Counted from the stretch's first letter, positions 41,956 to 55,400 are shown. The stretch is DNA of 64,000 nucleotides from Rehmannia glutinosa (GCA_016081115.2 JABTTQ020000074.1:1-64000), one strand, 5' to 3'. The notes: generated by a model from the letters alone, not told the origin. Made by a program: numbers and translations.

Positions 41956-42154
41956 AACACAAGAATTCTTCTTACTTCTTTCATAAAAATTCGAACACCC
42001 CCTCTCTACACAAGGTAAGAAATTTGTTCTTCAATTCAACTTGATATCCTCTAACTCTTCATCTTCCATTCTTAACTTAAGTTCAATTTTGAATTTTTGA
42101 GGTACACATAGAAGACTACTTAAAGACATGCAACCATTATGGTCATCTTAGAAA

Positions 42155-43578
42155 TGTTTGATAAATGTTTTTATCAAGATTTTGATGATTTTGTTTTAAT
42201 AAGTTTTTATACCAAAACAATGTTTTTATATGTTGTCCAAATACTCCTAAATGATTTAAAATGTTTTTACTAATTTTTTGGAGTATTTCTTAAAGTTTTT
42301 AATTTGATAAAAATTGGACAACACTTTTGATGGTTTTGTTTAAATTGGTTTTTACACCAAAACTATGTTTATAAATGTTGTCTAAATACTCCCAAATGAT
42401 TTAAAATGTTTTTACTAATTTTTTGGAGTATTTTTTGAAGTTTATTTTTGAAAAAAATCGGACAACATTTCAAAGGGCGTCGACCCAGGTCGCCCAAAGT
42501 GGTCGACCGGCACCAAGATAAGAAACTCGAAAGCAGAACTTACAGGTCTTGAAAAAGAGGGAGGGGGATCAAGGGTGAGGTCGGCCGCACCTGGGGCGGA
42601 CCGGCCGCCCCCACCTCGCCGGTCGCACCCCCGCAACCCCTACCCGGATCGCACTATTTTTTTCAAACGGTCGAAATCTTCAACAGGGCAACTGGTCGCC
42701 CTATGCTATTTTGTGACAAAAAAATTCCAACCGCTGTCTGTGACAACAAGATTTGCTTTTGATTTTTTGTACAATATTTCTACATCTTGTGATCTTATTT
42801 TTGTAGACAAAAGTGAAGATAGAGGAGCCTATGTTGGGAGCCTATGTTGGTGAAGCTTCCCTATAAATAGAGGATGAATTGAAGACACAAGATACAACAA
42901 CACAAGCAAATACACAACAAGAAATCGCAAATTTCCAAGCTTTCATATTCAACACTCTTGTTGTATTTATATTTAAGTATTTCACTTTCTCATCTTGAGG
43001 TCTAGGCTTTATTTCTTGATTACACTTTGCACTCAAATTGTAATATTCATTATTGAGTTGTAATCTTGATTTTTGGTTATCATTCAAACACAAGATATCC
43101 TTGTGAGTGTTCTTGTGGTAAGAACACACTTAGATGATCTAGGTGATAGGTGCAAGAAGATTGTGGTAATCTTATTGAGGTGTTGAAGAATTTGGTATTC
43201 TTCAAGGTTGAAGATTGTGGTAATCTTCACAAGGTGCCGTTGAAGGAAGATTGTGGTAATCTTTAAAGGGAGATTGTGGTAATCTCCAAAGGTGGTGTTG
43301 AAGAAGAGTGTGGTGCTCTTCAAGGTGTTGTAAGTTGAATTTGTATTAATTGTGGTAATTAATAAAATTCTTTTTCTTTTTGAAATCCATCCCGGATATC
43401 TTTGGGGTGGTAGAGGATTAGGCCCTAGGTGGGTTGAACCTCTTTAAATCGACGCGTGTTGTTTACTTCCCGCACCTTTATTATTGTCTTGGCGTAATTG
43501 TTTCAAAAAAGAGGGAAATCGAAAAGATGGAGATAATCTATTCACCCCCTCAGATTATCGTAGCCGCTTGGACTTACA
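42155..43578 (+). repeat. 5' LTR of element C
   Basis: Starts TGTTTGATAAATG (the 3' LTR has TGTTAG) and ends GGACTTACA. A TATA box CTATAAATAG is at 42861-42870. GTCGACCGG/GCGACC-type inverted words cluster at 42478-42700, and GATTGTGGTAATCTT-type repeats at 43160-43300. It differs from the 3' LTR by point changes and many short indels. Confidence 0.93.
43160..43320 (+). repeat. Short tandem repeats in the element C LTR
   Basis: Five or more copies of a GAAGATTGTGGTAATCTTC-like unit (itself partly palindromic) separated by AAGGT(G/T) spacers; repeated in the 3' LTR at 49520-49690. Confidence 0.85.
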
Positions 43579-43580
43579 AG

Positions 43581-43592
43581 TGGTATCGAGCC
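43581..43592 (+). promoter_or_regulatory. Primer-binding site of element C
   Basis: TGGTATCGAGCC two bases after the 5' LTR; initiator tRNA-Met type with one deletion relative to TGGTATCAGAGC. Confidence 0.8.
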
Positions 43593-43689
43593 AAACTCTT
43601 TGGCAAGCTCGTTCCACATTGCGAGTAAAGAGGAACGATCACCGCCACGAATGAAGTCTACCTTACCGCAAGCACCTCCACCACCAAGC

Positions 43690-45044
43690 CACCACTATTC
43701 GATTCCAAAAATTTTACATTTTGGAAAGAAAGAATGGAATGCTATCTACAAAGTTGCGGGTTCGATATTTGGAACACGGCCGTAAATGAAGAATCCATTC
43801 CAATGATGGACACACTACACAAAGGACTCAAAGAGCTCAATGATGAAGAGAAGAAAAACATCTCCTTAAATGGTAAAGCTCTTATTATTATTTATTGTTC
43901 ACTTACCATTTTGGAATATGATCATCTTGTAGGAATTAAATCGGCTCATGAAGTATGGAGAAAATTAGAAGAAGTATATGCAAATGAAAGGAGCCACTCA
44001 AAAGCATCTACTTCTCAAATGGATACAAACCCAACATGGGATGAGCGTCCTACAACTTCCTACGTCGATGAAAACGAACGATGTCTTATGGGCTTCGAAG
44101 AAGAAAATGAGGTAAGTTCTAAACCCTCCACCTCTTATGATAATGAATTACAAAATGATTATAGTGATTTGCAAAATGATTTTGATGAACTTCAAAATGA
44201 ATTCCAAAGCTTACTTGTTAAATACAAAAATTTGAAAAAGGAATTCAATATTTTGAAAATTGATAAGGATAATTTATTTTCCTCTTATGAATCACTTTTA
44301 TGTGATCACACCACCACACTTGACAAGGTTAGAAACCTTGAAAAAGAAAATAGTACTCTTGTTGAGGATATTAATTGCATGAAAAATGATTTATCAAAAT
44401 TCAACTTGAGTACCGATAAAATGACCGATATTATTGATGTTCATAGTTGTGATAAATTGAAACAAGGACTTGATCATAAGCCTAATGTTGTTAATCATAT
44501 GAAAAGGAATCAAGTCTATAAGCATGTTGGTCATTATGCTACTAGAATTATTACTTGCTTTTATTGCGGTAAAAAGGGTCATACGGTTAATACTTGTCGG
44601 GCTAGAAATAGCTCTAATTTCTATTGGAGACCTAAAAATCTCAAAGCTAATCCCCAAGGACCCAAACACTTGAGGGTACCACAAAATAATGTCATATTAG
44701 GTACCCGGCGTAATAATAAAGAAAAATTCATACCGCCAAGAAGATATCAAATGCCCGTGTCATTTGATCAAATGAGAATACACCATCACGATAAATTTCC
44801 AAGAAGAGGATATAATCAAAAATGGGAAGTACACAATCCTTGGAAATGGCAAAGTCATCATCAACAAGATGATTCTCAAAGAGGAAGACACCATCAAAAA
44901 TGGGAAGGACAAAACTCGAGAAATGGGCAAAATTGGAGAAGACATCATCAACAAAATGATTTCTCAAGAGGAAGATACTATCTACAAAGGAGAGACATAA
45001 CCCGTGGAAATGGCGAAATTGGTAAATTGTATCTCTCCATTTAA
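43690..45044 (+). CDS. SIRE-like gag of element C (open, internally shortened)
   Basis: 436 codons are open from ATG 43734, but homology starts earlier in the same frame (FDSKNFTFWKERMECYL, from about 43698) without an ATG, so the true start was probably lost. The N-terminal gag core ends at VWRKLEEVYANERSHS, where the usual second half of the core seems to be deleted. Then come Asn/Glu/Leu-rich coiled-coil repeats (LQNDYSDLQNDFDELQNEF), a zinc knuckle CFYCGKKGHTVNTC (CX2CX4HX4C, about residue 278) and a basic Gln/His/Arg-rich tail. Gag would package element RNA in cytoplasmic particles. It is the best preserved retroelement frame in the window apart from the Tekay-like pol. Confidence 0.85.
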
Positions 45045-45929
45045 ATATGCATTTTATTTTGTTATTATGCATGTTTTTATTTGTGTCTTAATTGCAAATG
45101 AGTTTTCAAATATTTTTTTAAAATTAAGGTCTTCAATGTATATTTGTGTTTTTAAAATATTTTGAAAAGGAGACCTTGTATGATGCTTATATAAACTCTT
45201 GTGCATTTACTATGACTAAAAATTTGATTTATTATCTCTTATGGATTTATATAGCATAAGCATACTTGTGATATACCTTATTGCTTTAGCCTACACCTCC
45301 ATTACTATGTTTTGTGCTAGTCTTGTTTTAAGAATTGTGTAGGATTCATGTATCCTCACCAATGGCTATTTATGTCATAATGTGTTAAGAGGACCATAAA
45401 CTATCGAGGTACACTTCTCATCGGTATTCATCTTATAGACTCGATATTATGTTTGCCATATGCCTATGTGCTTGATTTTCAAGATATTTCATAGTATTTC
45501 ACATAAGTGCCATTAAGAGGATGTTTTGATTTTTGAATGACTTAGCTTGTTTTATCCGAGATTAGTAAGGGATTATACTTTATTTTGATAAGACATTTGA
45601 TTTTTATCCCTCTCTTAGTTATGCATTTTATTGCTCATATAAATGTCATTATTCTTGGTTGCTTTGTCAAAGCTCTTGATCATATGCATCTTATAAATGA
45701 GGTCTCAACTATATGCTGTCGGATTTTCAAATTTCAAAAGAGGCCTTATATAGCTTTCTATAAGCATATTTGAACTTGCATGTTTTTATTGAACTCTTGA
45801 TGATTTTTCCTAAAGCATAGTATGTGTTACTTATTATTGTGTCTCTATTATTCGATATTACTATGCTCTTGTGCAAGATATCTTGTTAAGATTTTGCAGA
45901 AATTATTTTTGGTATTTCGGGTCAAGCTT
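45045..45929. other. Unassigned filler between gag and RT of element C
   Basis: AT-rich sequence with no protease (DTG) or integrase motif in any frame; small open frames only (e.g. 45585-45773). It occupies the place of about 2.5 kb of coding sequence expected in a complete copia element. Origin unknown. Confidence 0.5.
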
Positions 45930-47265
45930 GAGGCAAGGTGAGTAGCTCAAGGTTACTATCAAAAAGAAGGTATTGATTATGATGAAACATTTACACCCGT
46001 AGCACGTTTAGAAGCTATTCGTATTTTACTTGCATATTCTTGTTTTAAAAATTTCAAGCTTTACCAAATGGATGTAAAATCCGCATTTTTAAATGGTATT
46101 ATTCAAGAAGAAGTCTATGTAAAACAACCTCCGGGGTTTGAAAATTTTTCTAGGCCTAATGATGTTTATAGACTTAAAAAGGCCTTGTATGGTTTGAAAC
46201 AAGCACCCCGTGCATGGTATGATAGACTTAGCTCTTTTCTTTTGCAAAATGGTTTTACAAGAGGTAAAGTTGACACTACTCTCTTTGTTTTTGAAAAAGG
46301 GCAAGATTGCTTATTAGTGCAAATTTATGTTGATGATATTATTTTTGGTGCCACTAATGAATCCTTGTGCAAGAAATTTTCTAAGTTGATGCAAGGTGAA
46401 TTTGAAATGAGCTTGATGGGGGAGCTCAACTTCTTCCTTGGACTTCAAATTAAGCAATGCCAAGAAGGAATTTATATTTCTCAATCAAAATATACAAAGG
46501 AGCTTTTGAAGAAATTTGGCATTGAAGAAGGAAGAACCGTCTCTACCCCAATGGCAACAAATGTCAAGATTGACAAAGATAAAAAAGGCAAGTCGGTTGA
46601 TGAATCCAAATATAGAGGTATGATTGGTAGTTTACTTTATTTAACCGCAAGTAGACCGGACATTCTTCATGCCGTATGCCTATGTGCTCGTTTTCAAAGT
46701 AATCCCAAAGAATCTCATATGAGTGCCGTTAAAAGGATTTTTCGATATTTGAAAGGCACTATTCAATATGGTTTATTCTATCCAAAGAATGAAAATTTTT
46801 CTCTTAAAGGTTATAGTGATTTGGACTATGCGGGAAATATTGATGATCGGAAAAGTACTTAGGATCATGTCAATTTTTAGGCGATTGCCTAGTATCTTGG
46901 TTTTCAAAGAAACAAAATTGTGTTTCACTTTCAACGGCCGAAGCCGAATATATTTCCACGGCATTTTGTTGTACACAACTTCTTTGGATGAAACAAACTT
47001 TAGCGGATTATAAATGTTCTTTTGAAAATGTTCCTATCTTTTGTGATAACATATCCGCTATAAATATTGCGCAAAATCGGTTCATCATAACCGTACTAAA
47101 CATATTGAGATTCGACATCATTTTCTAAGGGATTGTATCTCAAAACGAAAAATTGAGATATCTTTTGTACCATCTCAAGATCAATTAGCGGACATTTTTA
47201 CAAAACCGCTATCTTCCGAGACTTTTGCATCGATACGAGCTCGGTTAGGCATAATGCATATTGAA
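45930..47265 (+). pseudogene. Copia RT and RNase H of element C
   Basis: Readable from YDETFTPVARLEAIRI (about 45977) onward, open at 46068-46862: MDVKSAFLNG, YGLKQAPRAWYDRL, the catalytic box IYVDDIIFGA and SLLYLTASRPDIL. RNase H breaks at a stop (46861), resumes as LSTAEAEYIS in another frame (about 46928) and ends in DQLADIFTKPLSS (about 47178-47216). Integrase is missing upstream. Confidence 0.92.
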
Positions 47266-48508
47266 TGAGGCTTACGTTTGCATTTTGCACGTTTTAAAAC
47301 TTAGGGCGAAAAATTGGATTTTGGTTGAAAATTCGGATTTTGGAAAAGCGATGACAGTGCAATGGGGCTGAAAGGGTTGAGGGCAACCGTCTCCTCAACG
47401 TCGACCGGCCGCCCTAAGCATAAAATCGATTAAAATGGTTCTGTCTTCAAAGACTCGCAACTTTAACATATTTTGGCCATTTTTCGTCCCCTTTGCCAAA
47501 TTTTCATATATTTCATTCAAAAATGGTTTTCATGCATCTTTTTCACAACATGGATATTATATATCATGATTATCATCATTATGACTCATCTTTCCCGATC
47601 AAATGGTAAGAATTCTACTCCATTTGCTCAATTGGGTTGAACCCTTGATTTTTTGACTTGTTTGCAAAATTCTTGATTCTAGTTTCATATGAATGTGATG
47701 AGTTTAATATTTATGATGTATTGAATGTTGTTTGCACTGAATTGGTGATGAAAATTTTTGGCTTAAATGAATTTCAAAGGCGTTATATACTTCTAGTTTT
47801 ATTCGACGCACGCCAAGTGTTCGACAAAATGTTTTAATGAAAAATTCATCACCTACGTGATTCTCTCGATTTGAAAAGTCTTATAAGTTTATAGAGATCA
47901 TGTTTTATCAATCAAATGAGTTTTTGCAAGTAAATTGATCAACTTTTCCCTTTTATTTGGAATTTAAGCTTCAATTTTCAATAAGCTCGATAAATCGATA
48001 AATTTGCGCACTTTGATATGAATATATGATGTTTTTATCGTGCTAACATTCTTTTTTGATGATTCCAAAGGGGGAGAAACAGTAAAAATGCTCATACGCT
48101 CAAAGAAGCGAAAATAAGCTTGCAAGAAAAGCTATAAGCTAGGGCTCTTGAAAGCCATAGGCTGTGAACAATGCTTAGTCCATTTGATGTATTGTGGACT
48201 TTTATGCTTGAGTAATGATGTTTTGTGACAGGGGGAGCTTATAAGCTCATGGAATTCAAACTTAAGTTGTGAAAGCTAAGCTTTTAGCTTTTAGTCGTTG
48301 CTTGTATACTTGTTCTTTATATGCATGTTGATAGGGGGAGCTTGTGCAAAAATGATTTTGAAAAATCTTTGCTCCTATCCTTGTGTGCTTGTACTTATGA
48401 TGTATCTTGTTTGGAATTGATTGTTGTTTTAAGACCGGAAAATTTGTTTTGTTATAAAATCGACCTTCTAAAATTGTTTTGTTTTGTAATCATCAAAAAG
48501 GGGGAGTT
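47266..48508 (+). other. Post-pol tail of element C with polypurine tract
   Basis: This occupies the position of the extra frame in element A, but only short broken pieces remain. It contains a GTCGACCGGCCGCCC word (47399-47413), repeated AAGCTTATAAGCT-like words (about 48110-48290), and the polypurine tract AAAAAGGGGGAG (48495-48506). Confidence 0.6.
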
Positions 48509-49949
48509 TGTTAGATAAATGTTTTTATCAAGATTTTGATGATTTTGTTTTAATAAGTTTTTATACCAAAACAATGTTTTTATATGTTGTCCAAATACTC
48601 CTAAATGATTTAAAATGTTTTTACTAATTTTTGGAGTATTTCTTAGAGTTTTTAATTTGATAAAAATTGGACAACACTTTTGATGGTTTTGTTTAAATTG
48701 GTTTTTACACCAAAACTATGTTTATAAATGTTGTCTAAATACTCCCAAATGATTTAAAATGTTTTTACTAATTTTTGGAATATTTTTTGAAGTTTATTTT
48801 TGAAAAAAATCGGACAACATTTCAAAGGCGATCGGCCGTCGCCCAAAGTGGTCGTCGGCCGGTACGAAGATAAGAAACTCAAAGCAGAACTTACGGGTCT
48901 TGAAAAAGAGGGAGGGGACCGGTCAAGGGTGAGGTCGACCGGTCGCACCTAGAGGCACCGGCCGCACCCCACCTCGACCGATCGCACCCCCCGCAACCCC
49001 TACCGGATCGCACTATTTTTTTCAAACGGTCGAAATCTTCAAGGGCAACCGGTCGCCTCTATGCTATTTTGTGATGACAAAATTCCAAACCGTTACAGTA
49101 ATCTGTGTGACAAGATTTGCTTTTGATTTTTGTACAATATTTCTACATCTTGTGATCTTATTTTTGTAGACAAAAGTGAAGATAGAGGAGCCTATGTTGG
49201 GAGCCTATGTTGGTGAAGCTTCCCTATAAATAGAGGATGAATTGAAGACACAAGATACAACAACACAAGCAAATACACAACAAGAAATCTGCAAATTTCC
49301 AAGCTTTCATATTCAACACTCTTGTTGTATTTATAGCCTAAGTATTTCACTTTCTCATCTTGAGGTCTAGGCTTTATTTCTTGATTACACTTTGCACTCA
49401 AATTGTAATATTCATTATTGAGTTGTAATCTTGATTTTTGGTTATCATTCAAACACAAGATATCCTTGTGAGTGTTCTTGTGGTAAGAACACACTTAGAT
49501 GATCTAGGTGATAGGTGCAAGAAGATTGTGGTAATCTTCTTATTGAGGTGTTGAAGAATTTGGTATTCTTCAAGGTTGAAGATTGTGGTAATCTTCACAA
49601 GGTGCCGTTGAAGGAAGATTGTGGTAATCTTCAAAGGGAGATTGTGGTAATCTCCAAAGGTGGTGTTGAAGAAGAGTGTGGTGCTCTTCAAGGTGTTGTA
49701 AGTTGAATTTGTATTAATTGTGGTAATTAATAAAATTCTTTTTCTTTTTGAAATCCATCCCGGATATACTGGGGTGGTAGAGGATTAGGCCCTAGGTGGG
49801 TTGAACCTCTTTAAATCGACGCGTGTTGTTTACTTCCCGCACCTTTATTATTGTCTTGGCGTAATTGGTTCAGAAAAGAGGGCGAAATCGAAAAGATGGA
49901 GATAATCTATTCATCCCCCTCTAGATTATCGTAGCCGCTTGGACTTACA
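48509..49949 (+). repeat. 3' LTR of element C
   Basis: 1441 bp, TGTTAGATAAATG...GGACTTACA, collinear with the 5' LTR. TATA box CTATAAATAG at 49224-49233. Followed by the second AGAAA. Confidence 0.93.
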
Positions 49950-49954
49950 AGAAA

Positions 49955-50498
49955 GACCTTGAAGAGAAATTATTGGAGAATTGGACTATAAGGTAAGATT
50001 TTGGACACTAGTGTCCTTTTTCCTCCTCCTTCCTATTTTCTTCAAATTTTAACACCTTTTTTTCATTTTTGAGAAATAAGGGCTGACCTTAAGTGTTTTT
50101 TGAGGGTGAGCGAAAACTCCAACTTTGAAGCTTCTACTAGTCCCATTTCATCTACTACACAAGGTAAGTGTAGTATTTCCAATTTTCTTCACCTTCTTCT
50201 TTTCTCCTTAATTTTAACTCATTTTTCTAACTCTTAATTTTTGGTATTTTTTTTGACTTAGGGGCTGACCTAAGTGACCTCTTAAATCCACTTGTGATTT
50301 ATCCTTTTTATTTCACAACAATTCCTTTTAAGGTGGGTGGAAAAATCTTTCCAACTTATAGGTGTTTTTCTTAAATGCATGTAGTATTTTGTTATTGAGC
50401 ACTTGAGATATATATTATGTATTGCATGTTAATTTCTTGTATCAAGTTGTGAAAATTCTAAAGTGTTGCTCAAAAAATGATATTTATTGAAAAATAGG
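49955..50498 (+). other. Middle piece of the solo LTR
   Basis: Continues the solo LTR between elements C and D. It includes an ACACAAGGTAAG-like sequence (50156-50168) that resembles a duplicate of the one near 42009 in the left piece. No gene. Confidence 0.6.
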
Positions 50499-50967
50499 TG
50501 TTGGATCATAATCCAACATTGGGCTTATATGTGAAATAATTATGCATTGTGGACTGTCAATTAAGGTTAAGCCCATTTTATAAGTGATCAAATTAGGTTT
50601 AAGGAATTGGGCTTTAATGTATCTAATAGGGTGTGGGCCTTTAATGTGTAGATACTTAATGAGTTATTCCTATTTTAATGATGGGCTAAAATAGGGTACC
50701 CAATATAACACAGTTATATAAGGGTTATGGTCCCTAGGTCACACGTCTACGAAATTCTATTCTGCTATCCCATCGCCAGAAAGAAACCTACGGAGAAAAC
50801 TAAAGGGTTCTCTGAAAAGCTTCGAGACGTGTAGATCTAGAAGGCCAGATCCCAGGATTCAAGCTATGGATTCAGGTACGCTTCCGCAATCTAGTTTTGA
50901 TTCCTGATAATTCGATATGAAAGCTCCTGGATTAAAGTGATTGTTTTCACTAAAGTTTATTCCAACA
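50499..50967 (+). repeat. 5' LTR of element D
   Basis: 469 bp. TATA box TATATAAG at 50715-50722. Identical in length to the 3' LTR. Confidence 0.95.
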
Positions 50968-50969
50968 AG

Positions 50970-50981
50970 TGGTATCAGAGC
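50970..50981 (+). promoter_or_regulatory. Primer-binding site of element D
   Basis: TGGTATCAGAGC, the exact initiator tRNA-Met complement used by most plant copia elements. Confidence 0.95.
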
Positions 50982-52440
50982 GGATTCATATTGAGTTATT
51001 GGGAATATATTATATTTCGATTATTATATCCGAAATTGTTGAATTTGATGTATTCAGTTTTCAGTTTCGTAAACTTTGATATTCGGTTTATGCTCCTAGA
51101 ATTGAATAGTATAGAAGTTTTCGAAATCTATGATTATGCTTAGATTTTCTTTTTCGGTTAGATTGAATCAGAATGTGTTTCTTAGTTCAATCTTTTAAGG
51201 ATTCAGTGGAATTTTTGGGTAATCCCCAAATTTATGGTTTCAAGGCATGCTTCTTAATTTCCGGTATTTTTTTTTTGGATTGTTAAAACTTCAGAACCAA
51301 ATTTTGGATTGCTGTTGGTTTCAAATTTCTTTTGGGTTTAGGATTCAGAAAATCTGAAATTTGAATTTGTCTTTTTTTTGGATATAGATATAGATTTGTT
51401 GCTGCAGGTTATTATAATCTGTATTATCTATGCCTAACTTTTGTTTGGATTGATAAAGCGTAAAGAATTGTTGATTGATATTCTGTAGAAAGTTTTTGAT
51501 TTCATTAAAAAAAAGGGTTCTATATTAAAACCCACCTGCTTGGTCATCCCCGCAAGCACCGTCCACAAGGAGAATTTATGGAATCAGCCGACGTATCATT
51601 CTTGTGGTGTGGTGGCCGATGACATGGAGAAGATGGTGTTTCAGCAAAGATATTAGGGACTCTTGGGGTCAATCTGCATTTTTCAGAAATTGAGGGGTTT
51701 TGTCATCAATCAGCTTTGTCTGGACTCTGGAGCCTTTGAGTGATTCAAGTTCTGTTTGGCTTTTCCGGTACCTACGGTATGAGGCCCATTTACTGTTTAT
51801 GAGAAAATTAGGGTTTGGATATAAAAAGGTTTTAATTTTGGGGTTCAATTAAAGTTTGTTTATTTTTAAAATTGGCCTCAAATAATAAGGAAAACCCTAA
51901 ATTAAGTTTAATCTTGGAATTCAAATTTTAAATTCGAATATTGGTATGGATTTTCATATTTTGAGATTAATTAATGGAAGCAACATGTCACCAAAGTGAC
52001 CTCTCTTGTGGAAATTAATTCATTTTAGAATATAAAAGGTTGTGCGTGTGCAACGTATGTGAATATTAACCGGCCCAAAGGAAGATTAATATTTGTCAGA
52101 ATTGCACATGCACCTATGGTAATAAACGCGTGATAATTATTCGATTTTACATATGAACACTAAATCGGCCCAAAGGAAGGTTTATTGTTTGATATGTTCT
52201 TATTGTCAGTGTTTGATTACCGCACCAAGATATCAATTACAAGTTAATATTTTGTCCAAATATGAAATATTAATGGAGTGCCGGTATCTTGAGATGGGAT
52301 TTACCATTATTTGAATTTATTATTAGGATTCCGAGATTTATGTGAGCATGATTTGTATATTGTTTATTTTCTGGATTTAAGTTCGTATATTCCTGCTTAT
52401 ATTTCTGTCAGCATCAATATAGCTTTTATGTTAAAAGGGC
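50982..52440 (+). other. Leader of element D, no clear coding
   Basis: About 1.4 kb of AT-rich sequence between primer site and gag remnants, longer than the usual copia leader. Sequence near 52050-52230 repeats CGGCCCAAAGGAAG(A/G)TT twice (about 52070 and 52163). No gene seen. Confidence 0.5.
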
Positions 52441-52469
52441 ACTTTATCTAGAAATATCACTATAGCTAA

Positions 52470-55400
52470 GGAATTTCTTGCGGATGTTGAGAAAATATTT
52501 GTCGAGAACGAAAGGCTCAGATTAATACGCTTTTGACAAATATGATCTCAGTCAGGTATGAGAGTAAAGGCAATATCAAGAATAAGTTATAGATATGTCT
52601 CGTATTGCTTTGCTAGTGCATTTAGTTTTTGATATCTCTTTCGCCACAGTTTAACCAGTTTAAGGTGAGTCGACAGTTAAAAAAAAAAGAAGTTTTACTC
52701 TCTAAATGAGTCATCTCATACTGTGCTCCGAAAGAGAAAAGGTTAAAATAATATGAGACAAAAAGGGCTAATATTGCCTTAACTTCAAATAATAAAAGGC
52801 AAGGAATTAAAAATATAGAAGGATAAGGTACGCTGCTCAGTTATGGTTTGTTTTAAGGTTAACTTAGCTTCGGTTTCCTGGCACACATGGTGGAAAGATT
52901 TTAGTTCATCAACTCACACCAGTGTATCTGTAAGGGGTTGTCTCTATTGCCAAAAAAGCTAAATGATGATGAAAGATACATCAAAATAGGCAAAGGCAAG
53001 ACAATTATGGTTGAAATAATAGGGAAATATAGATCATTGTAAGTACTGGATTTTATTTGAATCTTGATGAGACATTTATTTGGAACTTGACTTCTATTTC
53101 TGCTTTGGACAAATTCGGTTATTCATGTTCATTCAGAAATTGAAAATTCAGCTTGTCTCATGATTCAAAATTGGTTAGTTCTAGTTCTTTACAATGACCT
53201 TTATTTGATAGATACTATTGCATCATCCAACAAGTCCCTACTTTTAAGTACATGATGTATAAGTAGAAAAATGAACCAATAAAAGATATTTGTAGCCAAT
53301 TGGATTTCGGGCATCTTAGAACTTATATATACGGATATTTGTGGACCGTTCCATATGGTTGATTGGAATGGTCAACAATATATAATAACGTTCATAGACG
53401 ATATTTTAGATATGGCTACAAGTTATTATTCATGAAAAGTCACAATCACTAGACGTGTTCAAATCCTATAAGGCTGAAGTTGAGAATTAACTCAACAAAA
53501 GGATTAAAAAAACATCACATCTGATCGTGGTGGTGTATGCAACGATAGATATGATGGTTCAGGTGAACAACGTCTAGGATCGTTTGCTAATTCCTAGAGG
53601 AATGCAGTATTGTCTCATAGTACACTAAATCGGGTTTGCCATTATGAATAGTGTTGCTAAAGGATGAAACAGAATGCTTAAGGATATGGTGAGAGTATGA
53701 TTAGTCATTCTACCTTACGAGAATCACTCTAGGAAGAAGCACTTAAGGCGCAACATATATCCTTAGTAAGGTTTCCAACTAAAGTGACTAACAGAATCCC
53801 TTATGAACTTTAGACGGGCAAGAAACCTAGTCTGAAGCACTTGCATGTTTGGGAATGTCTAGCTGAGGCAAGGCCTTACAAGCCTAATGAGAATAAACTG
53901 GACTTCATAACAGTTAGTTGTTATTTTGTTGGATACTCTGAAAAGTCCAAAGGGTACAAGCTTTATGATCTCACAACTAAGACTATTTTTGAGTCGGTAA
54001 ATGCCTGGTTTTTTGAGGATGTTGAGTTTGCGGGGGAAGATAGAGTTAAGGACTTTGTCTTTGAAGAGGAATATGTCGATATTCCCATAGGTGTTGTTGG
54101 CATTGATCGGAATTTCATTCCTGACCTTGTTCAAGACACAAATCAAGACAATGTCGGAGAACCTCCTGTTTTCATAAATTATTCCAGATGAACAAACTCT
54201 ACAATCTCAAGAACTTATGCCATTGAGGAGATCCACTACGGAAAGAAGCAGTGCAATGCCAGATGATTACATTGCATTTCTCAAAGAAATTTAGGTTGGC
54301 ATTGGAATGGTGGAAGATGATCAATCAACTTCTATCAAGCCATGGAAAGTTCCAACTCTCATAAGTGGATGGATGCCCATGCATGAATAGATTAAGTCCA
54401 TGAGGGACAATGACGCGTGAAAACTTGTCCCATTGCCATAAGGTGCGAAACTCATTGATTGCAAATGGATATTTGATACCAAGAAAGATTCAAGAGGCAA
54501 TGAGAGAAGGTATAAAGCTCGTCTTGTCGTAAATGGCTTTACACAGAAAGAAGGCATCAACTATAAAGAGACTTTCTCTTCAGTTTCTTTGAAAGTCTCT
54601 TTCAGGATTATAATGGCATTGGTGGCACAATTTAATCATGAGCTACATTAGATGGATGTAAAGACATTGTTTCTCAATGGTAACATTGATGAGGCAAATT
54701 ATATGGTGCAACGAGAAAACTTTGTGTCGGAAGACTCAAATAATATGGTTTGCCAACTTAAGAAATCCATCTATGGACTCAAGCAAATATCTGGACAATG
54801 ATATTTAAAGTCTCATCAAGTGATCATCTCGTTTGATTTTGAGATGAATGTGGTTGATGATTGAATATATCAAAGGTTGTGTGGGAGCAAGTATATATTT
54901 CTGGTTTCGTATGTCGATGATATTTTGCTTGCCATCAACGATATAGGCTTGTTGCACAACACCAAGAGATTTCTGATTAAGAATCTTGAGATGAAAGATT
55001 TTGGTGATGTCTCTTTTGTGTTAGGATATAAATACAATGAGATTATTCTCAGAGTACTCTGGATTATCACAAAAGAGCTATATCGAAAAGGTCCTTCAAA
55101 ATGGCATGTAGGATTATAAACCAAATCATAACCCTATGGCTAAGGGAGACAAGTTCAGTCTCAATTGGTGCCCTAAGAATGATTTAAGGAAAATAAAATA
55201 CAGAAGATTCCTTACATGTCAGTAGTAGGGAGTCTGATGTATGCTCAAATATCTATGCATTCGGACATTGCATACATTGTAGGGATGCTTGGCAGATATA
55301 TGAGTAAGTCGGGAATATACAATATTTGAAAAGCAGCTAAACAAGTCTAAGGTACTTATGGATAAAGAAATAGATTACATGCTCACATATCAGAGGTCGG

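Larger units (their letters stand above)
42155..49949 (+). mobile_element. Element C: full-length SIRE-like copia, TSD AGAAA, lacking protease and integrase
   Basis: LTRs of 1424 and 1441 bp, primer-binding site, gag, RT, RNase H, post-pol tail and polypurine tract lie in order. The target duplication AGAAA flanks it (42150-42154 and 49950-49954). Between gag and RT, about 890 bases (45045-45930) contain no recognisable protease or integrase. The element therefore cannot be autonomous. It sits inside the 5' half of the solo LTR and belongs to the same family as element B. Confidence 0.95.

Noticed and set aside
41600..41986. Plus-strand frame of 128 codons in the solo LTR
   Set aside because: Produced by the CTTCATATCTTCAAACAC tandem array; no complexity beyond the repeat.
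42575..42853. Pro/Arg-rich frame in the element C LTR
   Set aside because: Caused by the CCGG/GACCGG palindromes; not kept open in the 3' LTR.
43160..43320. CRISPR-like array of GATTGTGGTAATC repeats
   Set aside because: Units are irregular, spacers are 2-25 bases and related to each other, and the array repeats in both LTRs; it is LTR tandem duplication in a plant genome.
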